Origin: Lampropedia cohaerens
GTDB lineage: Bacteria > Pseudomonadota > Gammaproteobacteria > Burkholderiales > Burkholderiaceae_C
Direction of reading: 5' to 3'
Length of the DNA: 64,000 bases
NCBI RefSeq assembly: GCF_001005215.1
Contig: NZ_LBNQ01000018.1
Coordinates: forward strand, 1 to 64,000
In this document: positions 35,380 through 44,011 of the stretch, one piece after another
How positions within the stretch are numbered: position 1 is the stretch's first letter
Layout: the number at the start of each line of letters is the position of its first letter
Notes under the pieces: model-generated
Told to the model about the DNA's origin: nothing
What the model saw: only the letters and a program-made list of their open reading frames with translations
Databases searched by the model: none
Translations under genes and position numbers: made by a program

Positions 35380-36507
35380 ATGTCCCTTCTTGACGATCCG
35401 GCGACCTGCGTCGATACCATCGATATTGCGCTGGGCGAGCGCTCCTATCCGATTCTGATTGGCCAGGGCGCGCCGCTGTGGCAGCAGGCCGTGCAACACT
35501 TCCCGGCTGGCACCAGCGCCACCATCGTCACCAACACTACCGTTGCACCACTGTATGCCGAACAGTTGCGGGCGCAGCTGGCGCCGCACTATCCCAGGGT
35601 GGATTTGGTGGTGTTGCCCGATGGCGAAGCGCACAAGAACTGGCAGACACTGAACCTGATCTTCGATGCCATGCTGGGCAGTGGTGCGGACCGCAAGGCG
35701 GTGCTGTATGCGCTGGGCGGCGGCGTGATCGGCGACATGACGGGCTTTGCCGCCGCGTGCTACATGCGCGGCGTGCCATTTGTGCAGGTGCCAACGACGC
35801 TGCTGGCGCAGGTGGATTCTTCCGTGGGTGGCAAGACGGCCATCAATCACCCGCTGGGCAAGAACATGATCGGCGCGTTCTACCAGCCGCGGCTGGTGGT
35901 TTGCGATCTAGCCACCCTTAAGACTCTGCCGCAGCCTGAACTCAGCGCCGGGCTGGCCGAAGTCATCAAGTACGGCCCAATCTACGACATGGACTTCTTT
36001 GCCTGGCTGGAGCAGAACATCGCCGCGCTGAAGGCTCAGGACGGGGCTGCGCTGCGCCATGCGGTGCGGCGCAGCTGCGAGATCAAGGCTGCCGTCGTGA
36101 GTGCCGATGAGACGGAAAGCGGTCTGCGTGAAATCCTCAACTTTGGCCATACCTTCGGCCATGCCATTGAGGCCGGCATGGGCTATGGTGCCTGGCTGCA
36201 CGGCCACGCCGTGGCCGCAGGCATGGTGCTGGCCACGCAACTCTCGCAAAAGCTGGGCTATCTTCCCGACGACCGCTTTCTGCAGCGGCTGCTTGCGCTG
36301 CTGGAGAAAGCGCAACTGCCGGTTCAGGCTCCGGTGCTGGATGCGGCGCGCAACGCCGAGCGCTACCTGGCGCTGATGCGCGTGGACAAGAAGACGCAGG
36401 GCGGCGCCATTCGCTTCGTGCTGCTCAATCCGCCGGGCAAGGCGCATACGGAAAAGATCGATGACGCCATCGTGGCAGACCTGCTCAACGCCAGCATCGC
36501 CGCATGA
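35380..36507 (+). CDS. aroB: 3-dehydroquinate synthase
   Basis: AroB converts DAHP to 3-dehydroquinate using NAD and a metal, the second step of the shikimate pathway. The product has 375 residues from ATG 35380 (an upstream TTG at 35356 is possible but unlikely). The [16 protein letters not shown]-binding motif, [17 protein letters not shown], the catalytic-site GLAEVIKYG and the metal ligands in [12 protein letters not shown] and [10 protein letters not shown] are all present. It ends with an ATGA overlap into dgt. Confidence 0.97.
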   Translation: MSLLDDPATCVDTIDIALGERSYPILIGQGAPLWQQAVQHFPAGTSATIVTNTTVAPLYAEQLRAQLAPHYPRVDLVVLPDGEAHKNWQTLNLIFDAMLGSGADRKAVLYALGGGVIGDMTGFAAACYMRGVPFVQVPTTLLAQVDSSVGGKTAINHPLGKNMIGAFYQPRLVVCDLATLKTLPQPELSAGLAEVIKYGPIYDMDFFAWLEQNIAALKAQDGAALRHAVRRSCEIKAAVVSADETESGLREILNFGHTFGHAIEAGMGYGAWLHGHAVAAGMVLATQLSQKLGYLPDDRFLQRLLALLEKAQLPVQAPVLDAARNAERYLALMRVDKKTQGGAIRFVLLNPPGKAHTEKIDDAIVADLLNASIAA

Positions 36508-37688
36508 GTGCAGCCGTGCCCGCCCCCTATGCTTGTCAGGCGAGCCAGTCGCGCGGGCGGCGCATTGCCGAGCCCGCGGCGCCTACGCGCACGGACTTCC
36601 AGCGCGACCGCGACCGTATCGTGCACTCCTCGGCGTTCCGGCGGCTGGTCTACAAGACGCAGGTGTTTCTGAACCACGAAGGCGACATGTTCCGCACGCG
36701 GCTGACGCATTCGCTGGAAGTGGCGCAGGTGGCGCGCTCGATCGCCCGCCCGCTGGGGCTGGATGAGGACCTGGTCGAAGCCATTGCGCTGGCGCACGAC
36801 CTGGGGCATACGCCGTTTGGCCACGCCGGTCAGGACGCACTGCACGCCTGCATGCGTGAATTTGGCGGCTTTGAGCACAACCTGCAAAGCCTGCGCGTGG
36901 TGGATGTGCTGGAGCAGCGCTATCCGCAATTCGACGGGCTGAACCTCACGTTCGAGACGCGCGAGGGCATTCTCAAGCATTGCTCGGCGGCCAACGCGCG
37001 CACCATTGAGGCGCGCGAGCCGGGCGGCATCGCCAGAAGGTTTCTGGACAAGCGCTGGCCAAGCCCCAGCCTGGAGGCACAGCTGTGCAACCTTGCCGAT
37101 TCCATCGCCTACAACGCGCATGACATCGACGATGGCATCCGCTCCGGGCTGCTGCGCGCCGAACAGTTGAAGGACGTGGCGCTGTTTGCCGAGCACCACG
37201 AGCAGGCCGCGCGCGAGTATCCGGCGCTGCGTGCCGCGCCCAAGCGCTGGCTGTATGAGACCATTCGGCGCATGCTCAGCGCACAGATCTATGATGTGAT
37301 TGCCACCACGCGCGAGCATCTGGCCGAACACCAGCCCGCCTCGGTCAATGCCGTGCGGCAGCTGCCGCCCCTGGTGCGGTTCAGTGCGCAGATGCAGCAG
37401 CAGGCGGTGCAGTTGAAGCAGACGCTGTTTGCCAATCTCTATCGGCATCCGCAGGTGATGGCAACGACCGGCCGTGCGCAGCAGGCCATTACCGACCTGT
37501 TTGCGCTGTATCGCCGCCAGCCCGAGCGGATGAAGCCGGAATTTGCCAGCCGCGCGGGGCAGGCCGCGGACGACCGTGCGCTCGCGCGCGTCGTCTCGGA
37601 CTTCATTGCGGGCATGACGGACCGGTTCGCACTGGCCGAGCATGCGCGCTGGAGCGGCTATCGTATCCTGGAGGAACAAGGCAGCTAG
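36504..37688 (+). CDS. dgt: dGTPase-like HD domain triphosphohydrolase
   Basis: A 394-residue deoxyguanosinetriphosphate triphosphohydrolase-like protein, which cleaves dNTPs to nucleoside and triphosphate. The HD metal motif is spread over [16 protein letters not shown] and [25 protein letters not shown] and [12 protein letters not shown] are family hallmarks. The length fits the shorter class of Dgt proteins. It starts 4 bp inside aroB (ATGA), so it is translationally coupled; aroB-dgt is a frequent betaproteobacterial arrangement. It converges with rmuC across a 93-bp gap without an obvious terminator. Confidence 0.94.
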   Translation: MSAAVPAPYACQASQSRGRRIAEPAAPTRTDFQRDRDRIVHSSAFRRLVYKTQVFLNHEGDMFRTRLTHSLEVAQVARSIARPLGLDEDLVEAIALAHDLGHTPFGHAGQDALHACMREFGGFEHNLQSLRVVDVLEQRYPQFDGLNLTFETREGILKHCSAANARTIEAREPGGIARRFLDKRWPSPSLEAQLCNLADSIAYNAHDIDDGIRSGLLRAEQLKDVALFAEHHEQAAREYPALRAAPKRWLYETIRRMLSAQIYDVIATTREHLAEHQPASVNAVRQLPPLVRFSAQMQQQAVQLKQTLFANLYRHPQVMATTGRAQQAITDLFALYRRQPERMKPEFASRAGQAADDRALARVVSDFIAGMTDRFALAEHARWSGYRILEEQGS

Positions 37689-37781
37689 GCAAGGGTGTCG
37701 CCTCGGCGTCGGCCAGCAGGAGCTGGTCATCTGCGCGGAAGCCGGTACAAAGGCCAGCGGACAGCCACGTTGAACAGATGC

Positions 37782-39443
37782 CTAGCTCGCAGCCGATGTT
37801 GGCTTGTGCGCGGAGGCGTCGGTTGCCTGGGCACTGGTTTCCTCCGCAGACGGACCGGGCAGGGCCGCGTGATCCGCCGCCTGGGCCGGTTCGTCGGCGG
37901 TTTCGTCCCGCTCCAGTGTCGCCGCAGGCATGGCCTTGCCGGGCTGTATGCCCAGCGCCTTGAGCTGCTCGGCCTGGCGGATGACATTGCCGCGCTGGCC
38001 CGCCAGGCGGTGCATGGCCTGCTGCCAGCTGCTTTGTGCTGCACCTAGCTGCTGGCCGAGCTTTTCCAGTGTTTCCACAAAGGCGACCAGCTTGTCGTAG
38101 AGCTCGGCGCCACGCCGCGCAATCTCCTGCGCGTTGCGCGTCTGTGCTTCCTGCCGCCACAGGTGAGCGATGGTGCGCAGCACGAACAGCAATGTAGTCG
38201 GCGAGACCAGCAGCACATTGCGTTCCCAGGCCTGCTGGGCCAGCCGCTCGTCTTCGGCGAGGGCGAGCAGGAAGGCTGGCTCAATCGGCACGAACAGAAT
38301 GACGAAGTCCAGTGACTGCAGTCCGTGCAACTGGTGGTAGTTACGCTCACCAAGCTGACGGATGTGCGTGCGCAGCGAGTCCACATGCTGGCGCAGCGCC
38401 AGGCGCCGCTCGCGCGCGCGGGCGGCTTCGTCGTTATCCAACGCTGCGATCTCCGCATCCATGGTTGCGCCCCCAGCGCCATCGCTGCTCAGCGCGACAT
38501 AGCGCGTATAGGCAGTCAGCGAAACCTTGGCATCGATGACGATATGCCGGTTCTGTGGCAGGTGCAGCACCACGTCGGGCTGGCTGCGCCCGCCATCGGT
38601 GGCATAGCTGACCTGCGTCTGGTAATCATGGCCGGCGCGCAGGCCAGCCTGCTCGAGAATGCGCTCGAGTACCGCCTCGCCCCAGTTGCCCTGCGTCTTG
38701 GTCGAGCCCTTGAGCGCCTGCGCCAGCTGCTGCGCTTCGCGTGCCAGGCGCTGGTTCATCCCGAGCAGATCCTGCACCTGCTGGGACAGCGCCGCGCGCT
38801 GCTTGCCCTCGGCGTCATAGAACTGCTCGATGCGGCCCTGAAACGACTGCAGGCGCTCGCGCAGCGGCGCGAGCAGCTCGCCGAGCTGCTGCTGGTTGTG
38901 TGCGGTAAAGCGCTGGGCTTTTTCTTCCAGAATGGTTTGTGCCAGATGCTGAAACTGTATGCGCAGGTCTTCGCGTGCCTTTTCGAGAAACTGCAGCCGT
39001 TCGCTGGCCTGCTGGCTTTGCTCCTCGTGCAGCACGCTCAGTGCGGCATGTTCGCTTTGCAGCCGTGCCAGTGCCTCCTGTGCGGCAAGCGTGGCTGCTT
39101 GCTGCGCGGCCAGCTGTGCCTCAAGCGGAGCAATGCGCTGGGCGCGTTCCTGCCATTGGGCGCGCTCGTCGCGGGCGCTGTCCAGTGCCTCGCGCCATTG
39201 CATGGCCTGCGTCTGCAGCTGCTGCAAGTCGGCGCGCAGCAGGGCCTGCTGCGCCTGCCAGAGTGCGCGCTCGCGCTCGCTCTGCTGTTGCCAGTCGGAT
39301 TGCTGCCTGGCCAGCGTCTTGCGCGACTGCCAGGCGGCCAGCGCATAGCCGACGACTGTGCCGGCCAGCAGGCCACAGAGGAGCAGCGATGCGATGGCCG
39401 CCCAGGCGGGCAGGCCCAAGAAGGCTGAGCCGGCAGTATTCAT
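37782..39443 (-). CDS. rmuC: DNA recombination protein RmuC
   Basis: RmuC-family protein of 553 residues. An N-terminal membrane anchor (AAIASLLLCGLLAGTVVGYAL, residues ~15-35) is followed by a long Gln/Ala/Arg-rich coiled coil to about residue 190. The RmuC nuclease-like core begins near KGSTKTQGNWGEAVLERIL, with QPDVVLHLPQNRHIVIDAKVSL and FVILFVPIEPAFL. The last ~50 residues are acidic and disordered. In E. coli RmuC limits inversion between short repeats; the nuclease activity is predicted. Its start overlaps the stop of the upstream dehydrogenase gene (ATGA), so the two are one transcript. Confidence 0.95.
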   Translation of the reverse strand: MNTAGSAFLGLPAWAAIASLLLCGLLAGTVVGYALAAWQSRKTLARQQSDWQQQSERERALWQAQQALLRADLQQLQTQAMQWREALDSARDERAQWQERAQRIAPLEAQLAAQQAATLAAQEALARLQSEHAALSVLHEEQSQQASERLQFLEKAREDLRIQFQHLAQTILEEKAQRFTAHNQQQLGELLAPLRERLQSFQGRIEQFYDAEGKQRAALSQQVQDLLGMNQRLAREAQQLAQALKGSTKTQGNWGEAVLERILEQAGLRAGHDYQTQVSYATDGGRSQPDVVLHLPQNRHIVIDAKVSLTAYTRYVALSSDGAGGATMDAEIAALDNDEAARARERRLALRQHVDSLRTHIRQLGERNYHQLHGLQSLDFVILFVPIEPAFLLALAEDERLAQQAWERNVLLVSPTTLLFVLRTIAHLWRQEAQTRNAQEIARRGAELYDKLVAFVETLEKLGQQLGAAQSSWQQAMHRLAGQRGNVIRQAEQLKALGIQPGKAMPAATLERDETADEPAQAADHAALPGPSAEETSAQATDASAHKPTSAAS

Positions 39444-40408
39444 GTGACGGGCGTCAGCGTCTTGCCGTCTCTGAAGAAAGCGATGAGGTTGTCGGCCGCG
39501 AGGTTGGCCATAGCCAGGCGGGTGGGAATGGTGGCACTGGCGATGTGCGGAGTCAGCACGACGTTGTCCAGCGCCAGCAGTTCCTTGGCAAAGTTTGGCT
39601 CGTTCTCGAACACATCCAGTCCTGCGCCGGCAATGCGCTTTTCGGCCAGGGCGCGGGCGAGCGCCACGTCGTCGACGATGCCGCCGCGTGCAATGTTGAT
39701 CAGCGTGGCGGTCGGTTTCATGCGGGCAATCTCTGCGGCACCGATCAGATGGTACGCCTCGGGCGTATAAGGCAGCACCAGCACGACGTGATCGGCCTTT
39801 TCCAGCACTTCCTCCTTGGTGGGGGCGTAATGTGCCTTGAGCTCCTGCTCGGTCGCGGCATCAAGTTGTGAGCGGTTGTGGTAGATCAGCTGCATGCCAA
39901 AGCCGTGCACGCCACGACGCGCGATGGCCCGGCCGATGCGGCCCATGCCGATGATGCCCAGCGTGGTGCCGTGCACGTCCGCGCCGACCAGCGTGTCGTA
40001 ACGCCATTTGCCCCATTTGCCGTCGCGCAGGTAGCGTTCGGCCTCGGTGATGCGGCGGGCTGTGGCCATCAGCAAGGCAAAGCCGAAGTCAGCCGTGGTC
40101 TCGGTCAATACATCCGGGGTGTTGGTGCCGACCACGCCGGCCGCACGAAGGGCGGCCACGTCCAGGTTGTTGTAGCCGACGGACATGTTCGCGACGATCT
40201 TCAGGCGCGGCGCCTGCGCCAGCACGCGGGCATCCACAGTTTGCGCGCCGGTGAGGAATGCACCGTCCTTGTCGGACAGGCGGCGCACGAACTCCTCACC
40301 ACTCCAGGCGTCGGTACCTGTGTTGGCTTCGACATCGAAATGCTCCTGCAGTCGGGCGATGACCTCGGGAAATACGGGGCTGGCAACAAGGATTCGGGGT
40401 TTGGACAT
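39440..40408 (-). CDS. ghrB: D-2-hydroxyacid dehydrogenase, glyoxylate/hydroxypyruvate reductase type
   Basis: A 322-residue NAD(P)-dependent D-2-hydroxyacid dehydrogenase, close to GhrB/GyaR glyoxylate and hydroxypyruvate reductases. The Rossmann motif GIIGMGRIGRAIARR is near residue 150. The catalytic residues are the Arg in NIARGGIVDD, the Glu in FENEPN and the His in LTPHIAS. YNNLDVAALRAAGV is typical of the glyoxylate reductase branch. The start ATG 40408 is where homology begins; the frame runs upstream to 40756 without support. It may handle glyoxylate made by isocitrate lyase, but 2-ketogluconate or other keto acids are also possible. It is coupled with rmuC. Confidence 0.9.
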   Translation of the reverse strand: MSKPRILVASPVFPEVIARLQEHFDVEANTGTDAWSGEEFVRRLSDKDGAFLTGAQTVDARVLAQAPRLKIVANMSVGYNNLDVAALRAAGVVGTNTPDVLTETTADFGFALLMATARRITEAERYLRDGKWGKWRYDTLVGADVHGTTLGIIGMGRIGRAIARRGVHGFGMQLIYHNRSQLDAATEQELKAHYAPTKEEVLEKADHVVLVLPYTPEAYHLIGAAEIARMKPTATLINIARGGIVDDVALARALAEKRIAGAGLDVFENEPNFAKELLALDNVVLTPHIASATIPTRLAMANLAADNLIAFFRDGKTLTPVT

Positions 40409-40590
40409 GGCAGTTCTACAGATGCGGGAGTGGAACAGGGCAAGTTGGGCACGATAGCAAAGATTTGCTGAGTGCTGTGCGCCAACAGCCAAAAACCATA
40501 ATGTGGCGCCAAGGGGAGGCAGCATCCGAAGCATCGTCTGTATCTGTAGCGAAGGTACAGACAGACAGGACGCCCCGGGTTTTCCCTTGG
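40409..40590. other. Divergent intergenic region, ghrB side
   Basis: The 434-bp gap between ghrB and mrpA holds no supported gene. This part should contain the ghrB promoter on the minus strand; a clear pair was not found. The part on the mrpA side is annotated separately. Confidence 0.35.
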
Positions 40591-40618
40591 TTGGTGTGCG
40601 AAGATACCTGTTTAGAAT
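40591..40618 (+). promoter_or_regulatory. Predicted promoter of the mrp operon
   Basis: TTGGTG (40591-40596) and TAGAAT (40613-40618) are 16 bp apart. Transcription would start near 40625, just before two terminator-like hairpins and about 220 nt before mrpA. Confidence 0.45.
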
Positions 40619-40631
40619 GCGCCTCGGGTTT

Positions 40632-40691
40632 CGGTTGCACTTGCAGCCGGGAGGTTTTTTGCATTGGTCGGGCCGCCAGTGCAGATTTTTT
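40632..40691 (+). promoter_or_regulatory. Two tandem terminator-like hairpins in the mrp leader
   Basis: Hairpin 1 is CGGTTGC-ACTT-GCAGCCG (40632-40649), followed within 6 nt by six T residues (40655-40660). Hairpin 2 is GCATTGG-N8-CCAGTGC (40661-40682), followed by six T residues at 40686-40691. Each has one G-U pair. The layout resembles transcription attenuators, so expression of the antiporter operon may be controlled by readthrough. No known riboswitch could be identified by eye. Confidence 0.4.
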
Positions 40692-40842
40692 GTGTCTGTA
40701 TGAACCTCATGACCTCGCGGCCTGCATGCCTGGGCCTGGCGCCCGCTTTTTCCCATTTTCTGACTGTTCTGGCCCGGCTCGATGCGTGGCCGAACGCGAT
40801 TGCGTCAGTTGCCAGCTTTGCTGCAGCGCGCGAGGCCGGCGC

Positions 40843-43167
40843 ATGACGATGGTTGCCTTTTTGCTGCTGGCCTGCGCGGGGCCTTGGGTGGCATGGCGAC
40901 TGGCGCTGCTGCCATGGGCTGCCGCGCGCTATCTGCCGGTCTTGCTGCCGCTGGCGCTGTTGTGCCTTTTGCTGCAATGGTTGCCCGCCACTGCGCACGG
41001 GCAGGTGCTACTGCAGGCCGTGCCCTGGGTGCCGGCGCTGGGGGTAGCGTTGGCATTGCGGCTGGATGGCTTTGCCATGCTATTCGCGCTGCTGATCACC
41101 GGCATCGGCACGCTGGTCACGGTGTATGCGACGGCCTACTTTGCCCATGAGAGCACGCGTGAACGTGCGCGCTTCGTATTGCTGATCCAGCTCTTCATGG
41201 CAGCCATGCTGGGGGCCGTCCTTGCCGATGATGTGATAGTGCTGTTCGTGTTCTGGGAAGCGACCAGCCTGCTGTCGTTTCTGCTCATCGGCTTTCACGC
41301 GACCTCGGCGCCCGCGCGCAAGGCGGCGCTGCAATCGCTGCTCATCACGGCTGGTGGCGGGCTGGCGCTGCTTGCCAGCCTGCTGCTGCTGGGCATGCAG
41401 TTGCAGACCTGGCGCCTTTCCGAGATGGCTGTGCGCGCGCCGGCGTTGCTGGACAGCGCCTGGCTGGTGCCGGCCGTGGTATTGCTGCTGCTCGGCGCAT
41501 TGACCAAGTCCGCGCAATTCCCGTTTCACTTCTGGCTGCCGCAGGCCATGGCGGCACCGACCCCTGCATCGGCCTACCTGCATTCGGCCACCATGGTCAA
41601 GCTTGGCATCTACCTGCTGGCACGCTTTGATGCCCTGCTGGCGCCAGTAGCGTGGCTGGGGCCGACGCTGCTGGTAGTGGGCTGCCTGACCATGCTGGTA
41701 TCGGCACTGGGGGCCTTGCGCGCACGGGAGATCAAGGCGGTGCTGGCGCAGTCCACGGTGGCCTCACTCGGCATCCTTGTGATGCTGCTTGGTCTGGGCG
41801 GGCCTTCGGCAGCGGTGGCGCTGTGTGTCTTCATCCTGGCGCACGCACTGTACAAGGCCGCACTGTTTTTCGTTGCCGGCACGGTGATCCATGCCACGCA
41901 CACCAATGAGCTGCTCGCGCTGGGGGGACTCAGGCGCCAGCTGCCGTGGACGGCGGCGGCGGCGCTGCTGGCAGGCTTGTCGATGGCGGGGCTGCCTCCT
42001 TTGTTCGGCTTTGTGGCCAAGGAAGCGCTGTTTGAGGCGCAGCTTGGCAGCGGTGCAGGCTGGTGGGTGGTGGCTGTGGCTGTGGGGGTCAATGGCGTGA
42101 TGGTGGCGATTGCCGGCATGATCGCCTGGTGGCCATTCTGGCGCGGGACGGTGCCTGCGGATGCGCTGCACCACGGGGAGACGCCGGGGCTGGTCATCGG
42201 CCCACTGTTGCTGGGAGCCGCCGGTTTGCTCGCTGGCGCACTGGCGCCACAGGTGGGCCACTGGCTGCTGGTGCCGGCGGCCAGTGCCATACAGGCACAG
42301 GCGTTGGATGTGCATCTGGCGCTGTGGCATGGCTGGACCCCGTTGCTCGGGCTGTCCGCAATGGTTCTGGTGTCGGGCGCAGTGGTACTGGCGCTCTGGC
42401 CGCGCTGCCAGATGGCACTGTTGCAAGTGCGCTGGCTGCAGCGCATCGATGGCAACGCCATGTATTTGCGCGTGGTCGATGCGCTGCTGGCATTGGCACG
42501 CGTGTGTACGCGCTGGCTGCAAAACGGCGACATGCGCCGCTACACATTGCTCACCACTGTGGCACTGGTTGCAGTGATGGTTTGGCTGCTGGTGCGGATG
42601 GCCTCGTGGCAGCCGCTGGTTGCGAGCGGGCGCGTACAGCCGCTGTCTGCTGCGCTACTGGCCTTTGGCGTGATCGGCGCACTGGTGGCCGTGCGCACGC
42701 GCAGCCTGGTGGCAGCACTGGTAGGTGTAGGCGTAATTGGTTATGGCTCGGCGCTCTTTTACCTGTTGCATGGCGCCCCAGATCTGGCGCTGACGCAGTT
42801 CGCCGTTGAGACGCTGGCGCTGGTGGTACTGATGGCGGTGCTGGTGCGACTGCCAGACGCAGCGCCCCATACCCGCAGTCGCCGCCAGCGCCGGGTGGAT
42901 GCGGCGGTTGCGGTCGCGTTCGGGCTGGTGGTGTTCGTGGCGCTGGCCAGCATGCTGGCGCAGCCGTTTGACATGCGACTGTCGGAGTTCTTCAGCGCCA
43001 GCAGCTACGTGGATGCACATGGGCAGAACGTGGTCAACGTCATCATCGTTGACTATCGCGCGCTCGATACGCTTGGGGAGATCACCGTGGTGGCGCTGGC
43101 AACGCTCGGCGCCTGGGGGTTGCTGCGCCGCCACCGTCACCTGACGAAAAGAAAGGGTAAGGCATGA
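40843..43167 (+). CDS. mrpA: Mrp Na+/H+ antiporter subunit A
   Basis: MrpA/MnhA, the large subunit of the multi-subunit cation/proton antiporter, related to the NuoL/NuoM proton-pump subunits of complex I. The 774-residue product has about 20 membrane segments. The NuoL-like core includes VLFVFWEATSLLSFLLIGF and HFWLPQAMAAPTPASAYLHS, whose Glu and Lys residues belong to the ion path. At the C terminus are the MbhD-like segment (HGAPDLALTQFAVETLALV) and the MbhE-like segment (QNVVNVIIVDYRALDTLGE). The start ATG 40843 gives the usual length; the frame is open to 40465 but that part covers the promoter. It overlaps mrpB by 4 bp. Confidence 0.93.
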   Translation: MTMVAFLLLACAGPWVAWRLALLPWAAARYLPVLLPLALLCLLLQWLPATAHGQVLLQAVPWVPALGVALALRLDGFAMLFALLITGIGTLVTVYATAYFAHESTRERARFVLLIQLFMAAMLGAVLADDVIVLFVFWEATSLLSFLLIGFHATSAPARKAALQSLLITAGGGLALLASLLLLGMQLQTWRLSEMAVRAPALLDSAWLVPAVVLLLLGALTKSAQFPFHFWLPQAMAAPTPASAYLHSATMVKLGIYLLARFDALLAPVAWLGPTLLVVGCLTMLVSALGALRAREIKAVLAQSTVASLGILVMLLGLGGPSAAVALCVFILAHALYKAALFFVAGTVIHATHTNELLALGGLRRQLPWTAAAALLAGLSMAGLPPLFGFVAKEALFEAQLGSGAGWWVVAVAVGVNGVMVAIAGMIAWWPFWRGTVPADALHHGETPGLVIGPLLLGAAGLLAGALAPQVGHWLLVPAASAIQAQALDVHLALWHGWTPLLGLSAMVLVSGAVVLALWPRCQMALLQVRWLQRIDGNAMYLRVVDALLALARVCTRWLQNGDMRRYTLLTTVALVAVMVWLLVRMASWQPLVASGRVQPLSAALLAFGVIGALVAVRTRSLVAALVGVGVIGYGSALFYLLHGAPDLALTQFAVETLALVVLMAVLVRLPDAAPHTRSRRQRRVDAAVAVAFGLVVFVALASMLAQPFDMRLSEFFSASSYVDAHGQNVVNVIIVDYRALDTLGEITVVALATLGAWGLLRRHRHLTKRKGKA

Positions 43168-43610
43168 CCTCGCTGATTTTTCGCACAACGACCCGGCTGC
43201 TGTTCTGGGCCATGCTGGTGGCGTCGCTGGTCATCCTCTGGCGCGGTCACAACCAGCCCGGCGGAGGTTTCGTCGGCGGGCTGGTTGCGGCCATGGCATT
43301 TGGTGTGGTGGCGATGGCGCAGGGCGTGGAGGCTGCGCGGCGCAGGCTGCGCGTGCACCCGGTGGCACTGGCGGGCCTGGGGGTGGCGCTGGCTGCCCTC
43401 AGCGGTCTGCCGGGGATGGCGCTGGGGCAGGGGTTTCTGGCGCACCAGTGGCTGATCTTCGACAGCGGTTTCAAGATCGGTACGACGCTGGTGTTTGACG
43501 TCGGCGTGTACGGTGCAGTGATGGGCGGCATGCTGTGCCTGATCCTGCGCCTGTATGAAACGGATGCAACCAGCGACCTGGCGGCTGGGAACCAGGAGCA
43601 ATGCCGATGA
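43164..43610 (+). CDS. mrpB: Mrp Na+/H+ antiporter subunit B
   Basis: MrpB/MnhB, a small membrane subunit of the Mrp antiporter. The 148 residues hold about four membrane segments. The core GHNQPGGGFVGGLVAAMAF and GTTLVFDVGVYGAVMGG are characteristic. It starts in an ATGA overlap with mrpA and is followed by mrpC with another overlap. As a separate gene it shows that this is a group 1 type operon and not the fused mrpAB form of rhizobia. Confidence 0.92.
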   Translation: MTSLIFRTTTRLLFWAMLVASLVILWRGHNQPGGGFVGGLVAAMAFGVVAMAQGVEAARRRLRVHPVALAGLGVALAALSGLPGMALGQGFLAHQWLIFDSGFKIGTTLVFDVGVYGAVMGGMLCLILRLYETDATSDLAAGNQEQCR

Positions 43611-44011
43611 GCCTGATCTATGCAGGCGGCGTCGCTGCCATCATGGCCATTGGCCTTTATCTGCTGCTCTCGCGCCACATCGTGCGGATGCTGTACGGCG
43701 TCATGCTGATTTCGGCAGGGGTGAATCTGGCCATTTTCCTTGCCGGGCGCATTGACGCCAATGCGCCGCCTGTGATCGCGGACGGCCAGACCGCACTGGC
43801 TGCGGGGGCGGCCAATCCACTGCCGCAGGCGCTGGTGCTGACGGCCATTGTCATTGGCTTCTCACTGGTGGCATTCACCGCGGCACTCGCATTGAGGACA
43901 TGGCGCAGCAGCGGCACGCTCGACAGCCGTGCGCTGAGCGACGCAGAGGCGCTGGGCAGCCCCTGGTCGGCGGCGGATGGGCGCGATGCCACGCCAGGAG
44001 AACGCGCATGA
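43607..44011 (+). CDS. mrpC: Mrp Na+/H+ antiporter subunit C
   Basis: MrpC/MnhC, homologous to NuoK of complex I. From ATG 43607 it has 134 residues with three membrane segments. The central MLYGVMLISAGVNLAIF and PLPQALVLTAIVIGFSLVA are typical, including the PQALVLTAIVI helix shared with NuoK. The C-terminal ~30 residues are hydrophilic. ATG 43601 two codons earlier is equally possible; 43607 matches the ATGA overlaps seen along the operon. Confidence 0.92.
   Translation: MSLIYAGGVAAIMAIGLYLLLSRHIVRMLYGVMLISAGVNLAIFLAGRIDANAPPVIADGQTALAAGAANPLPQALVLTAIVIGFSLVAFTAALALRTWRSSGTLDSRALSDAEALGSPWSAADGRDATPGERA

Noticed and set aside
40465..40842. N-terminal extension of mrpA by 126 codons
   Set aside because: It covers the predicted promoter and leader hairpins and is unlike the family N terminus, which begins at the hydrophobic MTMVAFLLLA.
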